Shown here: one piece after another, positions 48,022 to 57,548 of the stretch
Layout: every line of letters begins with the position of its first letter
Numbering within the stretch: the stretch's first letter is position 1
Source of the DNA: Nitrososphaerota archaeon
GTDB lineage: Archaea > Thermoproteota > Nitrososphaeria > Nitrososphaerales > UBA183
DNA length: 64,000 nucleotides
Direction: 5' to 3'
Assembly: GCA_029785235.1 (NCBI GenBank)
Contig: JAFMAA010000001.1
Span: 186,001 to 250,000, forward strand
Position numbers and translations under genes: made by a program
Notes under the pieces: model-generated
Databases searched by the model: none
The model's input: only the letters and a program-made list of their open reading frames with translations
What the model was told of the DNA's origin: nothing

Positions 48022-49293
48022 TCAGGCACGGGAGATACGTTTCACCGCGTCGTCCAGAGGCACAGTCTCCTCGCTGTGTCCCTTCATGTCTCTCAGGGTC
48101 ACAGAGCCCGACCTGGCTTCCCTTTCCCCGATGATAATCACCCACGAAGCCCCCATTCTGCTGGCGTCCTCAAGTTGCTTGGAGAGCGGTCGCCCCTGCA
48201 GAGAGATTTCGCATGGAATCCCCCAATTCATCAGTGCTCTCCGGGTCCTCGACGCCTGGGCTTCGAACCCCCCGCCCGCGACTGCCACGTAGGCCAGCAC
48301 CGCTGGTGACCTGCCCTGCGCGGCGATGGACAGAGCAATCCGTTCTATCCCTCCCGCAACCCCGGTGGCCGAGAGGTCTGGCCGGCCGAACATACGCGGA
48401 AGGGCATCGTACCTCCCACCCCCGAATAGGGATCCGAGGCGCTGGTTTCTGTTGTCGGTGGCTTCGAAGACTATTCCGGTGTAGTAGTCAATCCCCCTGA
48501 CTATGCTCATGTTGTACTCCACGTTCCGCACCCCTCTGGAGTCGAGCAAGTCAGCCAAGGTCCTGAGGTCCTCGGCCGCTGCCTGCTCCTGCTCCGCAAA
48601 CTTCGACAGTACCTCGTCGGGCTTGCCGCGCAGGCGGCCGAAGTCGAGTAGTTCGCGCACTTCCCCGGCGCCGAATCCCTTCGCCCCGTATTCCTCAATC
48701 AACTCCTCGGCGGTCTTCTTCTCCACTTTGTCGAGGGCGCGCATGAGGTCGGTCAGGCGGGCTTCGTCTGTAATGCCTATCCGCCTTCGTATGAAGCCCT
48801 CCACCACGCGCCTGTCTCCGACCTTTATCGTGACGTCTGAAAGCCCAAGCCTGTCGAACATCGCCGAGGAGGCGTCCAGCACCTCGGCGTCAGCTTCCAC
48901 TGACGGCGGCCCGAATATCTCCAGGTCCCATTGATGGGCCCACCTGTACCTGCCGTACTGTGGCTCGTCATAACGCCAAATCCCACCTGTTGCGGCGAGC
49001 TTCACCGGTAGCCTGAGGCCCTTGCGTGAGCAGACGTAGCGGGCAATCCCCACCGTCATGTCGAAACGGAGCCCGACATCCCTGCCTCCCTTGTCCTTGA
49101 AGGAGTAGATCTCCTTGTCGACCGCTGCGCCGCTCTTGGCCCTGAGGACGCCGAGGTGCTCCAGCGAAGCGGGTTCCATGAGTTGGAAGTTGTAGAGTTT
49201 CGACACCTCTTCGAAGGCCGCCCTCACCCTCGAATGGAGCGCGTACCTGTCGGGCTCAATGTCATCCACACCCCTAGGGAGAGCGAGGTCCAA
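48022..49293 (-). CDS. hisS: Histidyl-tRNA synthetase
   Basis: This 423-residue class II synthetase has GLRFDMTVGIARYVCSRKGL and RYDEPQYGRYRWAHQWDLEI (motif 2), the histidine-specific GIDYYTGIVFEA and GGGRYDALPRMFG, and motif 3 GVAGGIERIALSI. A C-terminal anticodon-binding domain (about 330-423) follows. It starts at 49293, 1 bp after the stop of rfcS on the same strand, so the two are co-transcribed. Confidence 0.97.
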   Translation of the reverse strand: MDLALPRGVDDIEPDRYALHSRVRAAFEEVSKLYNFQLMEPASLEHLGVLRAKSGAAVDKEIYSFKDKGGRDVGLRFDMTVGIARYVCSRKGLRLPVKLAATGGIWRYDEPQYGRYRWAHQWDLEIFGPPSVEADAEVLDASSAMFDRLGLSDVTIKVGDRRVVEGFIRRRIGITDEARLTDLMRALDKVEKKTAEELIEEYGAKGFGAGEVRELLDFGRLRGKPDEVLSKFAEQEQAAAEDLRTLADLLDSRGVRNVEYNMSIVRGIDYYTGIVFEATDNRNQRLGSLFGGGRYDALPRMFGRPDLSATGVAGGIERIALSIAAQGRSPAVLAYVAVAGGGFEAQASRTRRALMNWGIPCEISLQGRPLSKQLEDASRMGASWVIIIGEREARSGSVTLRDMKGHSEETVPLDDAVKRISRA

Positions 49294-49294
49294 C

Positions 49295-50263
49295 CTAGGC
49301 TGACTTCTCCTTCAGCGAGGAGAGCTGAGCGAGCATTGCTGTGAGCTGGAGCTCCGGCTGCGACCCTTGCACGAGACGGAAGTCGTACTCGGCCAGGATG
49401 GATATGACCTTGCCCAAGTCCGGGACCTTGATTTTCCCGAGCGCCTCATTTGCGAACTTTAGAAAGTCCCTCTCAGGAATTCCGTAGACCCTGGTAAGCT
49501 CGATCATCTTCGTCCTCGCGGACTCGAAGTCCCCATCGAGGGCGGCCTCGATTATGTCTGCCACGCGCCCCTTCACTGTGGCGCCTGTCACCGACTTGAC
49601 AGAGTCGAGAGTTACCTCGCCTGACGCTGACGCCGCCTGCAGCATATTGATCGCCTGCCGCAGGTCGCCTTGGGTGGCTTCGTAGATCGCGGCGAACGCC
49701 GAGTCGCCCGAGTGCTTCAGCTTCTCCTTCCTTGCAATCTCTTTCAGGTGATTGACCACCGGCTCCTCTGGGTACCTTTGGAACCTGAATATGGCGCACC
49801 GACTCTGCAGGGGTTCAATTATGCCAGAAGAGTAGTTGCATATCAGTATGAAGCGAGTGTGCTCCGAGTTCTCTTCCATTATGCGGCGAAGTGCCGTCTG
49901 TCCGTCTGGGGTCATCTCGTCGCTTTCATCGAGGATGACGAGCCTGTATGGGACTCCCTCCCTCCTGTCTGCGAACCTGGCGAAGGTCTTCACCCTCTCC
50001 CGGACCACGTCAATCCCACGTTCATCGCTGGCGTTGAGCGACAAGGTGTAGTCGCGCCAAGGCTCACCGAGTACCCTCTTGGCGATTATCATGGCGGTGG
50101 TGGTCTTCCCTGAGCCAGGCGGGCCTGCGAAGAGGAGGTGCGGGAGCTGTTCCTTCTTCTGGAGGAGAGCCTCCAGCTTCTGCTTCACCGAGTCCTGGTC
50201 GACCATCTCGGCCATGCTAGTTGGCCTGTACTTCTCTACCCACATCATGTCCGCCAGGGGCAT
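49295..50263 (-). CDS. rfcS: Replication factor C small subunit
   Basis: This 322-residue clamp-loader ATPase has Walker A LLFAGPPGSGKTTTAMIIAK, Walker B RLVILDESDEMT (DExD form), sensor/SRC motif FILICNYSSGIIEPLQSRCA and the C-terminal collar domain. It loads PCNA onto primed DNA with RfcL, which is not in the window. A TATA box (about 50318-50328 on the plus strand, CTTATTTATCC) would give a leader of about 30 nt. It is divergent from the GINS-MCM operon, forming a replication locus. Confidence 0.97.
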   Translation of the reverse strand: MPLADMMWVEKYRPTSMAEMVDQDSVKQKLEALLQKKEQLPHLLFAGPPGSGKTTTAMIIAKRVLGEPWRDYTLSLNASDERGIDVVRERVKTFARFADRREGVPYRLVILDESDEMTPDGQTALRRIMEENSEHTRFILICNYSSGIIEPLQSRCAIFRFQRYPEEPVVNHLKEIARKEKLKHSGDSAFAAIYEATQGDLRQAINMLQAASASGEVTLDSVKSVTGATVKGRVADIIEAALDGDFESARTKMIELTRVYGIPERDFLKFANEALGKIKVPDLGKVISILAEYDFRLVQGSQPELQLTAMLAQLSSLKEKSA

Positions 50264-50520
50264 CTAGGTTACCCCCATCGCTGTCATCAGACCAGACTCC
50301 TAGAAGGATGGCATCAGGTTCTTATTTATCCGTTGAAAGAAAAGCGGCCAGTCCCCGGACTGTTGAGTCTGCGCGAGCTACCGTGGGTGACCGCTGCAGC
50401 GGGCTTGGGAGGTTAATCGAACCACTAGGAGCCACACAGAGGAACGTCGTGGCAGCGGCCGCAAGCGAGAACATCTAATGCGCTTGCCAAGAGTCTGGTG
50501 GGACGTCATAGGGGCGCCCA

Positions 50521-51120
50521 ATGTTTATTATCGAGACAGGTCGCTTGGCGCCTGGTTTGTCCGACGAGCAAATCACCCTTAGGCAGATGCTCGAGCGCAG
50601 GGAGAGAGAATACCTCCTCGGCACGGTGAGGGCGAAGATGCGGTCTTCCATCGAGAGCCTAGACGTAGGCGATTTCCACATCGAGAAGCTGTCTGAGGGG
50701 GACATCGCAGATCTTCCTCGCTGGGTAGCGGACGAGCTGACCGCCCAGGGGATGGCCGAACCATCAGAGGTGCCTTTCGAGAACGAGGTCTTCAGCGCGC
50801 TCAGCAAGGAGAAGATGATGGGGCCGCTTCAGCTTTCAGTGCTGGCCCAGGATTTCTACCTCAGGATGAGGAGGCGTCTCGGCGCACTTAGCGCAGCTGT
50901 AGCTGAAGGGAGGGCCAGGAGGGAAGACGTCGAGCGTCTGCGGGTGGTCTGCTACGACCTAATTGGTATTAGACTGAGCAAGCTCCTGTCGTTGTCCAGT
51001 TCGTCGACCTCCGCCTCTATGCTGGCTGACAAGTTGACCCCAGAGGAGAAGGAGTTCTTTGCGATATCACAATCACTGTCGAAGGAATGGAAGTCGGGCC
51101 TGCTCGGAGGGCCTAACTAA
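50521..51120 (+). CDS. GINS-family replication protein
   Basis: This 199-residue helical protein precedes mcm. Features include an N-terminal helical bundle (ITLRQMLERREREYLLGTVR), EDIADLPRW-like GDIADLPRWVADELTAQG, a central AQDFYLRMRRRLGALSAAVA and a later KLTPEEKEFFAISQSL typical of GINS. GINS binds MCM and RecJ-like protein to form the CMG helicase. Whether it is the Gins51 or Gins23 type is not certain; Gins51-like is favoured. The mcm start codon directly follows its stop. Confidence 0.8.
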   Translation: MFIIETGRLAPGLSDEQITLRQMLERREREYLLGTVRAKMRSSIESLDVGDFHIEKLSEGDIADLPRWVADELTAQGMAEPSEVPFENEVFSALSKEKMMGPLQLSVLAQDFYLRMRRRLGALSAAVAEGRARREDVERLRVVCYDLIGIRLSKLLSLSSSSTSASMLADKLTPEEKEFFAISQSLSKEWKSGLLGGPN

Positions 51121-54100
51121 TTGGCGACCCTGTCTAGCGGGAAACTGTCCGAGCAGTTCGAGGACTTCCTGAAATCGGTTGTGGACAGAAAGGGGAACGC
51201 GGTCTACAGGAGCAAGATTTCACAACTTGTAGCGACGGAGGGCAAGTCACTGGTAGTCGACTTCGGCGACCTCCTGCGGTACAACAACGACTTGGCAAAC
51301 AGGGTCCTCCTCGAGCCTGACTCCTCCCTCGCGTCTTTCAAGATAGCCGCTTTTGAGACGATGAGGAGCGAAAACGCGCTCTACGCCGACAGGGTCAAGC
51401 GGGAGCTTACAGTCAGGCTGCGCGGCCTTCCGGACTTGGTCCCACTCAGGAAGGTGGATACGTCCTACATTGACCATATGCTCGCGGTCTCGGGCATGGT
51501 GGTGAGGACGTCGGAGCTGAGGCCGATGATGACGGAGGCTGCGTGGGTCTGCCCCAGCGGCCACCTCACATACCAGGGGCAGGATGACCTGATCCTCAAG
51601 CGCCCACCGAAGTGCGAGCTCTGCGGAGAGGCAAAGAGCTTCGAGCTCGATAGGAAGCGTTGCAGATTCATAGATTTCCAGGTGCTGAGAGTCCAAGAAC
51701 TTCCGGAGGAGCTCCCGCCGGGTCAGCTCCCGCAATTCTTCGACGTCAACGTGGAGGGAGACATTGTGAACACGGCCCGGCCGGGGGACAGAGTGGTGCT
51801 CACCGGGGTGGTGAGGGCGGTCCCCGACTACACCCTGGGCCAAGTGAAGACGCGGTTGTTCAGGTCGCAAATCGACTGCAACCACGTCGAAGTGAAAGGG
51901 AAGGAGCCGGAACAGGTGCTCGTCTCCAAGGAGGATGAGGAGTTGATCAGGAAGGTTGCAGCGACCCCCGACGCCTACGAGAGACTCGTCAACTCCATCG
52001 CGCCGGTCATTCTGGGTCACCAGCAGGAGAAGGAGGCAATCCTGCTCTTGCTCGCGGGAGGGAGCGCGACCCTCCTCCCAGACGGGACGAAGTTGAGGGG
52101 GGACATCAACGCCCTGTTCGTGGGTGACCCGGGCTGTCTCGTGGCGGACGAGAGAATCGTCCTCGGAGACGGAGGGATAGCGAAGATAGGAGAGATCGGA
52201 GACACCCACCTGCAACCCCTGAATCTGGAGGTACTCACAGGGGAGGGGCAGGGGGAGCGGGCGGTCGCTACCAGATTTCACATCTACCGCAATCAGCCCA
52301 TCCTGGAAATCGTGACAGAGAGCGGAAAGAGCGTCAAAGGGACGCATAACCATCCCCTTCTCGTTTTGGACGATTCCGGCGGGAAGCAGGTGAGACGTTG
52401 GAGGCGTTTGGACGAGCTGAAAGTCGGAGATAGAATCGCGGCTGTAACCGAACTTCCTTGCACAATCACGAGAAACATTCAGACTGGTTTCAAGTTAGCC
52501 CACCACCAGAAAGGTCCGCGGTTCGAAGGGCGTTTGCCTGCGGTGGTAGACGAGGACCTGGCAGGGTACCTTGGTTATCTCCTAGGGAATGGTTTCGTGG
52601 ATGAAAGCAGCGCAGTAGCCTCTGTGGCCGAGACAGAAATCGACGTCCTCCCGAAGCTGAAGGAAGTGATTACACGGCTGTTTGCGACGACCCCGAAGGC
52701 AGTTAGGAGGACCACGACAGGTCGGCGCGTCCGCATGACCGACATCTGCGTGGACAGCGAGTGTATCGCCATTAACCTAGCGTTCCTGAGGGAGAGAAGG
52801 GTACCCCGACTGATATTGTTGTCAGGCAACAAGGTGGTCGCTCAGTTCCTCAAGTGGCTCTTCGAGGCGGGCGGAATGATACGCCAGAAAGGGGAAGGGC
52901 GTAGTGGAATTTACCTCAAAGGAGATAACATAGAACTCCTTCGCGACGTCCAAGTCCTGCTCCTAAGGTGGGGCATCTACTCAAGAGTCGGTAGAAATGC
53001 ACTCGTCATCAGCAGAGGCGAAGACGCTGTGAAATACTGGCAGCACATCGGCTTCGTCTCTAGGAATAAGACCACAAGGTTGGAGACCCTCGCTGCAGCG
53101 TCAAGGAGAATCGGCAAGGCTCACAAACAGATGACAGAAAGAGTAGTAGCTATTCACGTTAGCCCCCCTGAAGATGTCTACGACATCGAAGTCCCTGCAG
53201 GGCACAGGTTCATTGCCAACGGACTAGTCTCGCATAACACGGGCAAGTCTGAGTTGCTGAAATTCGCTTCCCAGGTGGCGCCGCGAGGGCTCTACGCGTC
53301 GGGGAGAGGCACCACCGCAGCCGGCCTCTCGGCTGCCGTGATAAGGGAGAAGAACGTGCTGATGCTCGAAGCGGGGGTCGTCGTCTTGGCAGACCTCGGC
53401 ATCGCGGCCATAGACGAGTTCGAGAAGATGAAACCGGAGGATAGGACCGCCCTCCACGAGATGATGGAACAGCAGACGGTCACCATCGCGAAGGGTGGGA
53501 TCTATGCGACGCTCAACGCGAGGACGGCCATATTGGCCGCCTGCAACCCCGTTTTAGGGCGCTACAACCCTTTCCAGAACCTCATCGAGAACATAGGGAC
53601 GCTACCCATCCCGCTACTGACGAGGTTCGACGTCATATTCGTCTTCAGGGACCAGCCGACGCCATCAGACGACGAGAAGCTGGCCAATCACATACTGTCA
53701 GTCCACGCGCGACGCTCATACACCGCGCCTCCTCCCATCGAGTTCAGCCTCCTGAAAAAGTACCTGACTTTCGCCAAGAGAATCTCACCCACCCTGTCGA
53801 AGGCTGCCATGGACAGGATAAAGGAATACTATCTCGAACTGAGGAAATCAAGCGGTGCCGAGGACTCCATCCCCCCCACGCTGAGGACGCTCGAAGCGTT
53901 GATCAGGATTTCAACCGCCAGGGCGAAGGTACTCCTCAGAGACGAGGTAACCGAGGAAGATGCGCTCTCGGCCATAGCCCTGATGAACAGGATGGTGGAG
54001 GACATACTCACTGACGCGGCGACGAAGAAGACTGATTTCGGCATCCAGCTAGGCAAACCGGCTGGCGAGACCAAGAACCTCAGGTCGGCCCTTGAAGTGT

Positions 54101-54273
54101 TGAAGAGGCTAGAGGGCCCTGAGAAGAAGCCCGTGGAAAGAAAGCTGTTCAAGGAGGAACTTGTGAAAGCAAAGTTCACGGACGAAGACGCGGAGAAGAT
54201 GATCAGGACAATGTTCCGAGAGGGCATGGTGTACGAGTCGAAGCCAGGTTACATCCGCAGGCTGGGTTCCTAG
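51121..54273 (+). CDS. mcm: MCM replicative helicase containing an intein in the Walker A loop
   Basis: This 1050-residue precursor contains 682 residues of MCM and 368 of intein. The N-terminal DNA-binding part has a zinc site (CPSGH and CELCGE). The AAA+ core has Walker A split as GDPG (intein) TGKSELLKF, Walker B AAIDEFEKMKPEDR, the sensor ILAACNPVLGRYNPF and the arginine finger LLTRFDVIFVFRD. The C-terminus is a winged helix (FTDEDAEKMIRTMFREGMVY). It is the hexameric replicative helicase. Splicing is needed to create a working ATP site. It starts at TTG 51121 right after the GINS stop. Confidence 0.98.
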   Translation: MATLSSGKLSEQFEDFLKSVVDRKGNAVYRSKISQLVATEGKSLVVDFGDLLRYNNDLANRVLLEPDSSLASFKIAAFETMRSENALYADRVKRELTVRLRGLPDLVPLRKVDTSYIDHMLAVSGMVVRTSELRPMMTEAAWVCPSGHLTYQGQDDLILKRPPKCELCGEAKSFELDRKRCRFIDFQVLRVQELPEELPPGQLPQFFDVNVEGDIVNTARPGDRVVLTGVVRAVPDYTLGQVKTRLFRSQIDCNHVEVKGKEPEQVLVSKEDEELIRKVAATPDAYERLVNSIAPVILGHQQEKEAILLLLAGGSATLLPDGTKLRGDINALFVGDPGCLVADERIVLGDGGIAKIGEIGDTHLQPLNLEVLTGEGQGERAVATRFHIYRNQPILEIVTESGKSVKGTHNHPLLVLDDSGGKQVRRWRRLDELKVGDRIAAVTELPCTITRNIQTGFKLAHHQKGPRFEGRLPAVVDEDLAGYLGYLLGNGFVDESSAVASVAETEIDVLPKLKEVITRLFATTPKAVRRTTTGRRVRMTDICVDSECIAINLAFLRERRVPRLILLSGNKVVAQFLKWLFEAGGMIRQKGEGRSGIYLKGDNIELLRDVQVLLLRWGIYSRVGRNALVISRGEDAVKYWQHIGFVSRNKTTRLETLAAASRRIGKAHKQMTERVVAIHVSPPEDVYDIEVPAGHRFIANGLVSHNTGKSELLKFASQVAPRGLYASGRGTTAAGLSAAVIREKNVLMLEAGVVVLADLGIAAIDEFEKMKPEDRTALHEMMEQQTVTIAKGGIYATLNARTAILAACNPVLGRYNPFQNLIENIGTLPIPLLTRFDVIFVFRDQPTPSDDEKLANHILSVHARRSYTAPPPIEFSLLKKYLTFAKRISPTLSKAAMDRIKEYYLELRKSSGAEDSIPPTLRTLEALIRISTARAKVLLRDEVTEEDALSAIALMNRMVEDILTDAATKKTDFGIQLGKPAGETKNLRSALEVLKRLEGPEKKPVERKLFKEELVKAKFTDEDAEKMIRTMFREGMVYESKPGYIRRLGS
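52135..53238 (+). other. Intein inside MCM P-loop, with degenerate LAGLIDADG endonuclease
   Basis: The insert runs from Cys339 (GDPG/CLVADERIVLGDGGI) to Asn706 (RFIANGLVSHN/TGKSE), 368 residues. Splicing blocks are intact: N-terminal Cys, block B GTHNHPLLVL, block F VYDIEVPAGHRFIA, and terminal His-Asn followed by Thr. The two dodecapeptides read LAGYLGYLLGNGFVDE and FLKWLFEAGGMI. The acidic residue expected before the final Gly is Asn in the first and Gly in the second, so homing endonuclease activity is probably lost. Confidence 0.95.
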
Positions 54274-54368
54274 GTTGCTAAACCAGGACACGGGCATAGA
54301 CCAGGCGCAGTGCATGGGCGCATTGGACTGGACTTCGGCAGCTGAAAGGTAGGTGGGCTTACCTGAGG

Positions 54369-56507
54369 GTGGATGAAGCAAAGGCGCCAGAAGAGCTAAT
54401 CCAGTTCGTTAAGGACAAGGGCATCACAGAATTCTATCCGCCCCAGGAACAGGCGATACGCGCAGGGCTGCTCGAGGGGAAGAGCCTGGTTGTGGCGTCC
54501 CCCACCGCATCTGGAAAGACATTGCTCGCCCTGATGTCTGCGTACCTCAGGACGAAGCTGGAGAGGAAGAAGGTGGTGTACCTCGCTCCCCTGAGGGCGC
54601 TGGCCTCGGAGAAGTATTCAGAATTCTCCGAGCTGACCAAGTTCGGGATACGGACCGCCATCTCGACCGGAGACTACGATTCAAGTGGAGAGTCTCTGGG
54701 CAGAGCAGACATCATAGTCCTCACCAACGAAAGGTTCGACTCGGTGATGAGACACAGGGTGTCGTGGGTAAACTCTGTGGGACTGTTCGTAGCCGATGAA
54801 GTGCATTTGGCAGGGAACGACAGGCGGGGGCCAACCCTCGAGATGATACTTACGAAGGTCATCCACCTCAGGCTGGGAGCGCAACTCTTAGCCCTCTCCG
54901 CCACAATCAGCAATGCGAAGTTGGTCGCTGAGTGGCTTCACGCCGCCCCGGTAGAGCTCGACTGGAGGCCGGTCCCCCTCAAGGAGGGAGTCTATGACTA
55001 CGGGAGAGTGGTGTTCTCCGATGGTGCCGAGGTGCGGATTCCTAGGTCGACCTACGGCTCGCCCATCGACGTCGCCATGGACACCTTGAAGGAGGGCGGC
55101 CAGGCGCTGGTCTTCGCTAGTACTAGGAGGAGGGCGGTGAGCCTGGCCATGAGGTCGGCCGAGTTGACCCTGAGGCGCCTGACGCTAGACGAGAAGAAGG
55201 CCGCTTCCGAAGCTTCTAGGAGGATCCTGGTGTCAGGCGAGGAGACGAGCTTGAGCCGGCTCCTCGCTGAAGTTGTGGCCAAGGGCGCCGCATTCCACCA
55301 CGCGGGACTTGAATCAGAGCACAGGAGGATTGTCGAAGACTACTACCGGGCCAGGGCAATCAAGCTCCTCGCTGCGACCCCGACGCTCGCTGCTGGGGTC
55401 AACCTCCCCGCACGCCGGGTCGTGATAGCCGATATGACGCGCTACGACGCCGAGAAAGGGGGGAACTCTGAGATTTCGATCCTGGAGTACAGGCAGATGG
55501 CGGGGAGGGCCGGGAGGCCCCAGTACGATGATCACGGAGAGACCGTCATGGTCCCGCCGCCCTCGCAAGCCGCCGCAAGCTTACTGGAGCATTATACGAA
55601 GCAGCCTCCGGAGCCAATCGAGTCGCGACTGTCGGATGAGGCCGCGATGCGGTCGCACACACTGGCTACGATAGCCACTGGGAGAGGCCTCTCCAAAGCG
55701 GACCTCGACGCCTTGTTCAGAGAGACCCTGTTGGCCAGGCAGACCAGCCAGGCAGAAGTCTCGAGGCTGACGGAGAAGGCCATGGGTTACCTCCTCTCCG
55801 AAAGGCTGCTCGAGTCTCACGGCGGGCTCTTCTACGCGACTGCCTTCGGAACCAGAGTATCAATCCTCTACATCGATCCGGTCACGGCTGTCCTGTTCAG
55901 GAACGCAGTGAGGCACGCCGAACCTGGGAAAGGCTACACCGCTGGTCTCCTGCACATTGTCGCTTCATCGCCAGACTTCGAGCCGAAGTTCCCCCTTAGG
56001 AGCAAAGACTACGAAGACGCCATGGCGTTCATGGAAGAGCACCGGTCAGAGATGCTGGAAAGGCATGTGCCGAGGGAGTTTTCAGACTATGACAGGGTCC
56101 TGCAGGACATGCGGAGCGTCATGGCCCTGCATGGATGGATAGACGAGTGGAAAGAGGAACAACTGCTCAGCAGGCTGGGGGTTGAACCGGGCGACATGCA
56201 TAGGGCGGTCGACAACGCAGATTGGCTCCTGCATGCGCTGGTGGAGCTGTGCAAGCTGTTCGGGATGCCAGAAGTCGCGAAGCAGGCAGAGCTTCTGAGG
56301 AGGAGGGTGGCGAGCGGCGTCGGAGAAGAGCTGGTCGAGCTCACATCCCTCAATGGAGTAGGGAGGGTGAGGGCGCGCTCGCTGTACTCCGCAGGATTCA
56401 GGACCCTCGAGGACCTGAAGGACGCGCCGGCGGAGAAGATAGCCCTGGTCGACAAGGTAGGTGCTTCGGTTGCGCGGAGAATCAAGGAACAGGTGAAGAG
56501 ACGATGA
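54369..56507 (+). CDS. hel308: Hel308 superfamily 2 DNA helicase
   Basis: This 712-residue helicase has motif I VASPTASGKTLLALM, the Q-motif region YPPQEQAI, motif II VADEVHLAG (DEVH), motif III LALSATISNAKLVAEW, motif IV/V LLAATPTLAAGVNLPARRVV and motif VI QMAGRAGRPQYDDHGE. A winged helix, a ratchet domain and a C-terminal helix-hairpin-helix (LNGVGRVRARSLYSAG) follow. It processes stalled forks and removes lagging strands 3'-5'. It starts at GTG 54369. The PP-loop gene overlaps its stop (ATGA). Confidence 0.97.
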   Translation: MDEAKAPEELIQFVKDKGITEFYPPQEQAIRAGLLEGKSLVVASPTASGKTLLALMSAYLRTKLERKKVVYLAPLRALASEKYSEFSELTKFGIRTAISTGDYDSSGESLGRADIIVLTNERFDSVMRHRVSWVNSVGLFVADEVHLAGNDRRGPTLEMILTKVIHLRLGAQLLALSATISNAKLVAEWLHAAPVELDWRPVPLKEGVYDYGRVVFSDGAEVRIPRSTYGSPIDVAMDTLKEGGQALVFASTRRRAVSLAMRSAELTLRRLTLDEKKAASEASRRILVSGEETSLSRLLAEVVAKGAAFHHAGLESEHRRIVEDYYRARAIKLLAATPTLAAGVNLPARRVVIADMTRYDAEKGGNSEISILEYRQMAGRAGRPQYDDHGETVMVPPPSQAAASLLEHYTKQPPEPIESRLSDEAAMRSHTLATIATGRGLSKADLDALFRETLLARQTSQAEVSRLTEKAMGYLLSERLLESHGGLFYATAFGTRVSILYIDPVTAVLFRNAVRHAEPGKGYTAGLLHIVASSPDFEPKFPLRSKDYEDAMAFMEEHRSEMLERHVPREFSDYDRVLQDMRSVMALHGWIDEWKEEQLLSRLGVEPGDMHRAVDNADWLLHALVELCKLFGMPEVAKQAELLRRRVASGVGEELVELTSLNGVGRVRARSLYSAGFRTLEDLKDAPAEKIALVDKVGASVARRIKEQVKRR

Positions 56508-57262
56508 CTCAGAACGGCATCGACCAAGCTGCCGACGAGCTTGCGGTCCGCGTGCAGGCCGCTGTGGCGAAAGCTGTCGGAAGCGAGGAAAGGTTGGCGG
56601 TCGCGTTTTCTGGAGGGCTGGACAGTTCAGTCGTAGCGAAGTGCGCGGCGGCAGAAGCTCAGGTAATCGCGTGCACTGGGAGCGCGGAGGGGACCTGGGA
56701 CGCGCTCCGAGCCCAGGCAGCGGCTGACTCCCTGGGCGTGGACCTTGTGACGACACGACTCACCCCCGAATTGGTGGCAGCTGAGCTCACACGTGTCGAC
56801 TTCCCGTCCGGCGGCACGCTGATGGACAGGAGCCTTTGGTGCCTGTATTCGGCCGTCTCCAGAAGCGCGAGAGAGGCCGGGGCGCGCGTGATCCTTCTAG
56901 GTCAACTCGCCGATGAGCTTTTCGGGGGCTACGCGAAGTACACACATGCACTAGGGGAACGTGGCCCTGACGCTGCCAAGTTGATGATGGAGGGCGACCT
57001 GAAGGAATACATAAGCAGGGGGAGAGCGAGAGACGTGAAAGCGTGTTCCAAGTGGGTCGAACCCAGAATCCCCTTCGAGGAGCTCGCTGACTACGCAGCG
57101 TCCATCCCGATTTCGTACAAGCTGATGGGGGGCGTAAGGAAGGCGATTTTAAGGAGGGCGGCGGTGCGGCTAGGAGTCCCAGCGGAAATCGCAGAGGCAC
57201 CGAAGAAGGCAGCCCAGTACAGTTCGGGGATCCAGAAACTGGTAGCCAACGCACACTTTTAA
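56504..57262 (+). CDS. Asparagine-synthase-like PP-loop protein without glutaminase domain
   Basis: This 252-residue protein has the ATP pyrophosphatase loop RLAVAFSGGLDSSVVAKCAA and ILLGQLADELFGGYAKY, the synthetase-domain signatures of asparagine synthase. The N-terminal Ntn glutaminase domain (about 200 residues with Cys1) is missing. It may use ammonia, or amidate or thiolate another substrate. The true start is ATG 56504, overlapping hel308; the longer frame from 56222 runs through hel308. A small unknown gene and a HemK2-like methyltransferase follow. Confidence 0.85.
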   Translation: MTQNGIDQAADELAVRVQAAVAKAVGSEERLAVAFSGGLDSSVVAKCAAAEAQVIACTGSAEGTWDALRAQAAADSLGVDLVTTRLTPELVAAELTRVDFPSGGTLMDRSLWCLYSAVSRSAREAGARVILLGQLADELFGGYAKYTHALGERGPDAAKLMMEGDLKEYISRGRARDVKACSKWVEPRIPFEELADYAASIPISYKLMGGVRKAILRRAAVRLGVPAEIAEAPKKAAQYSSGIQKLVANAHF

Positions 57263-57284
57263 CGCCCTCAGGTGAAGGCAACTC

Positions 57285-57548
57285 ATGATACCATCGCCGC
57301 AACCGAAGGGTAAGCTCGTTGGGTTCAAACCGCTGCAGGAGAGGTTCAGCTATTACGCCTTGGACGACGGGACGGTTCTTGGGATAAAACCTGCCGTCGT
57401 GAAAGTTTACAGGCTACAGAACCCGGACAACAGCCTCGCCACGTCGCCTGACGGGACGCCGGCTTACTTCTACACGACTCAGAACATAACCCAGGTTCTC
57501 ACCCCCGGCGAATACAAGTCCTTCAAGGACGACGGCCTGACCGAATGA
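57285..57548 (+). CDS. Small conserved-looking protein of unknown function
   Basis: This 87-residue, beta-rich protein (LQERFSYYALDDGTVLGIKP, AVVKVYRLQNPDNSLATSPD, YFYTTQNITQVLTPGEYKSF) has no recognised family. The regular strand pattern and tight packing (23 bp after the PP-loop gene, 4-bp overlap with the methyltransferase) support it as real. The four-gene hel308-PP-loop-unknown-methyltransferase order suggests one operon. Confidence 0.6.
   Translation: MIPSPQPKGKLVGFKPLQERFSYYALDDGTVLGIKPAVVKVYRLQNPDNSLATSPDGTPAYFYTTQNITQVLTPGEYKSFKDDGLTE

Noticed and set aside
56222..56503. N-terminal extension of the PP-loop protein
   Set aside because: The extension lies entirely inside hel308 in another frame; ATG 56504 overlaps the hel308 stop as normal for coupled genes.
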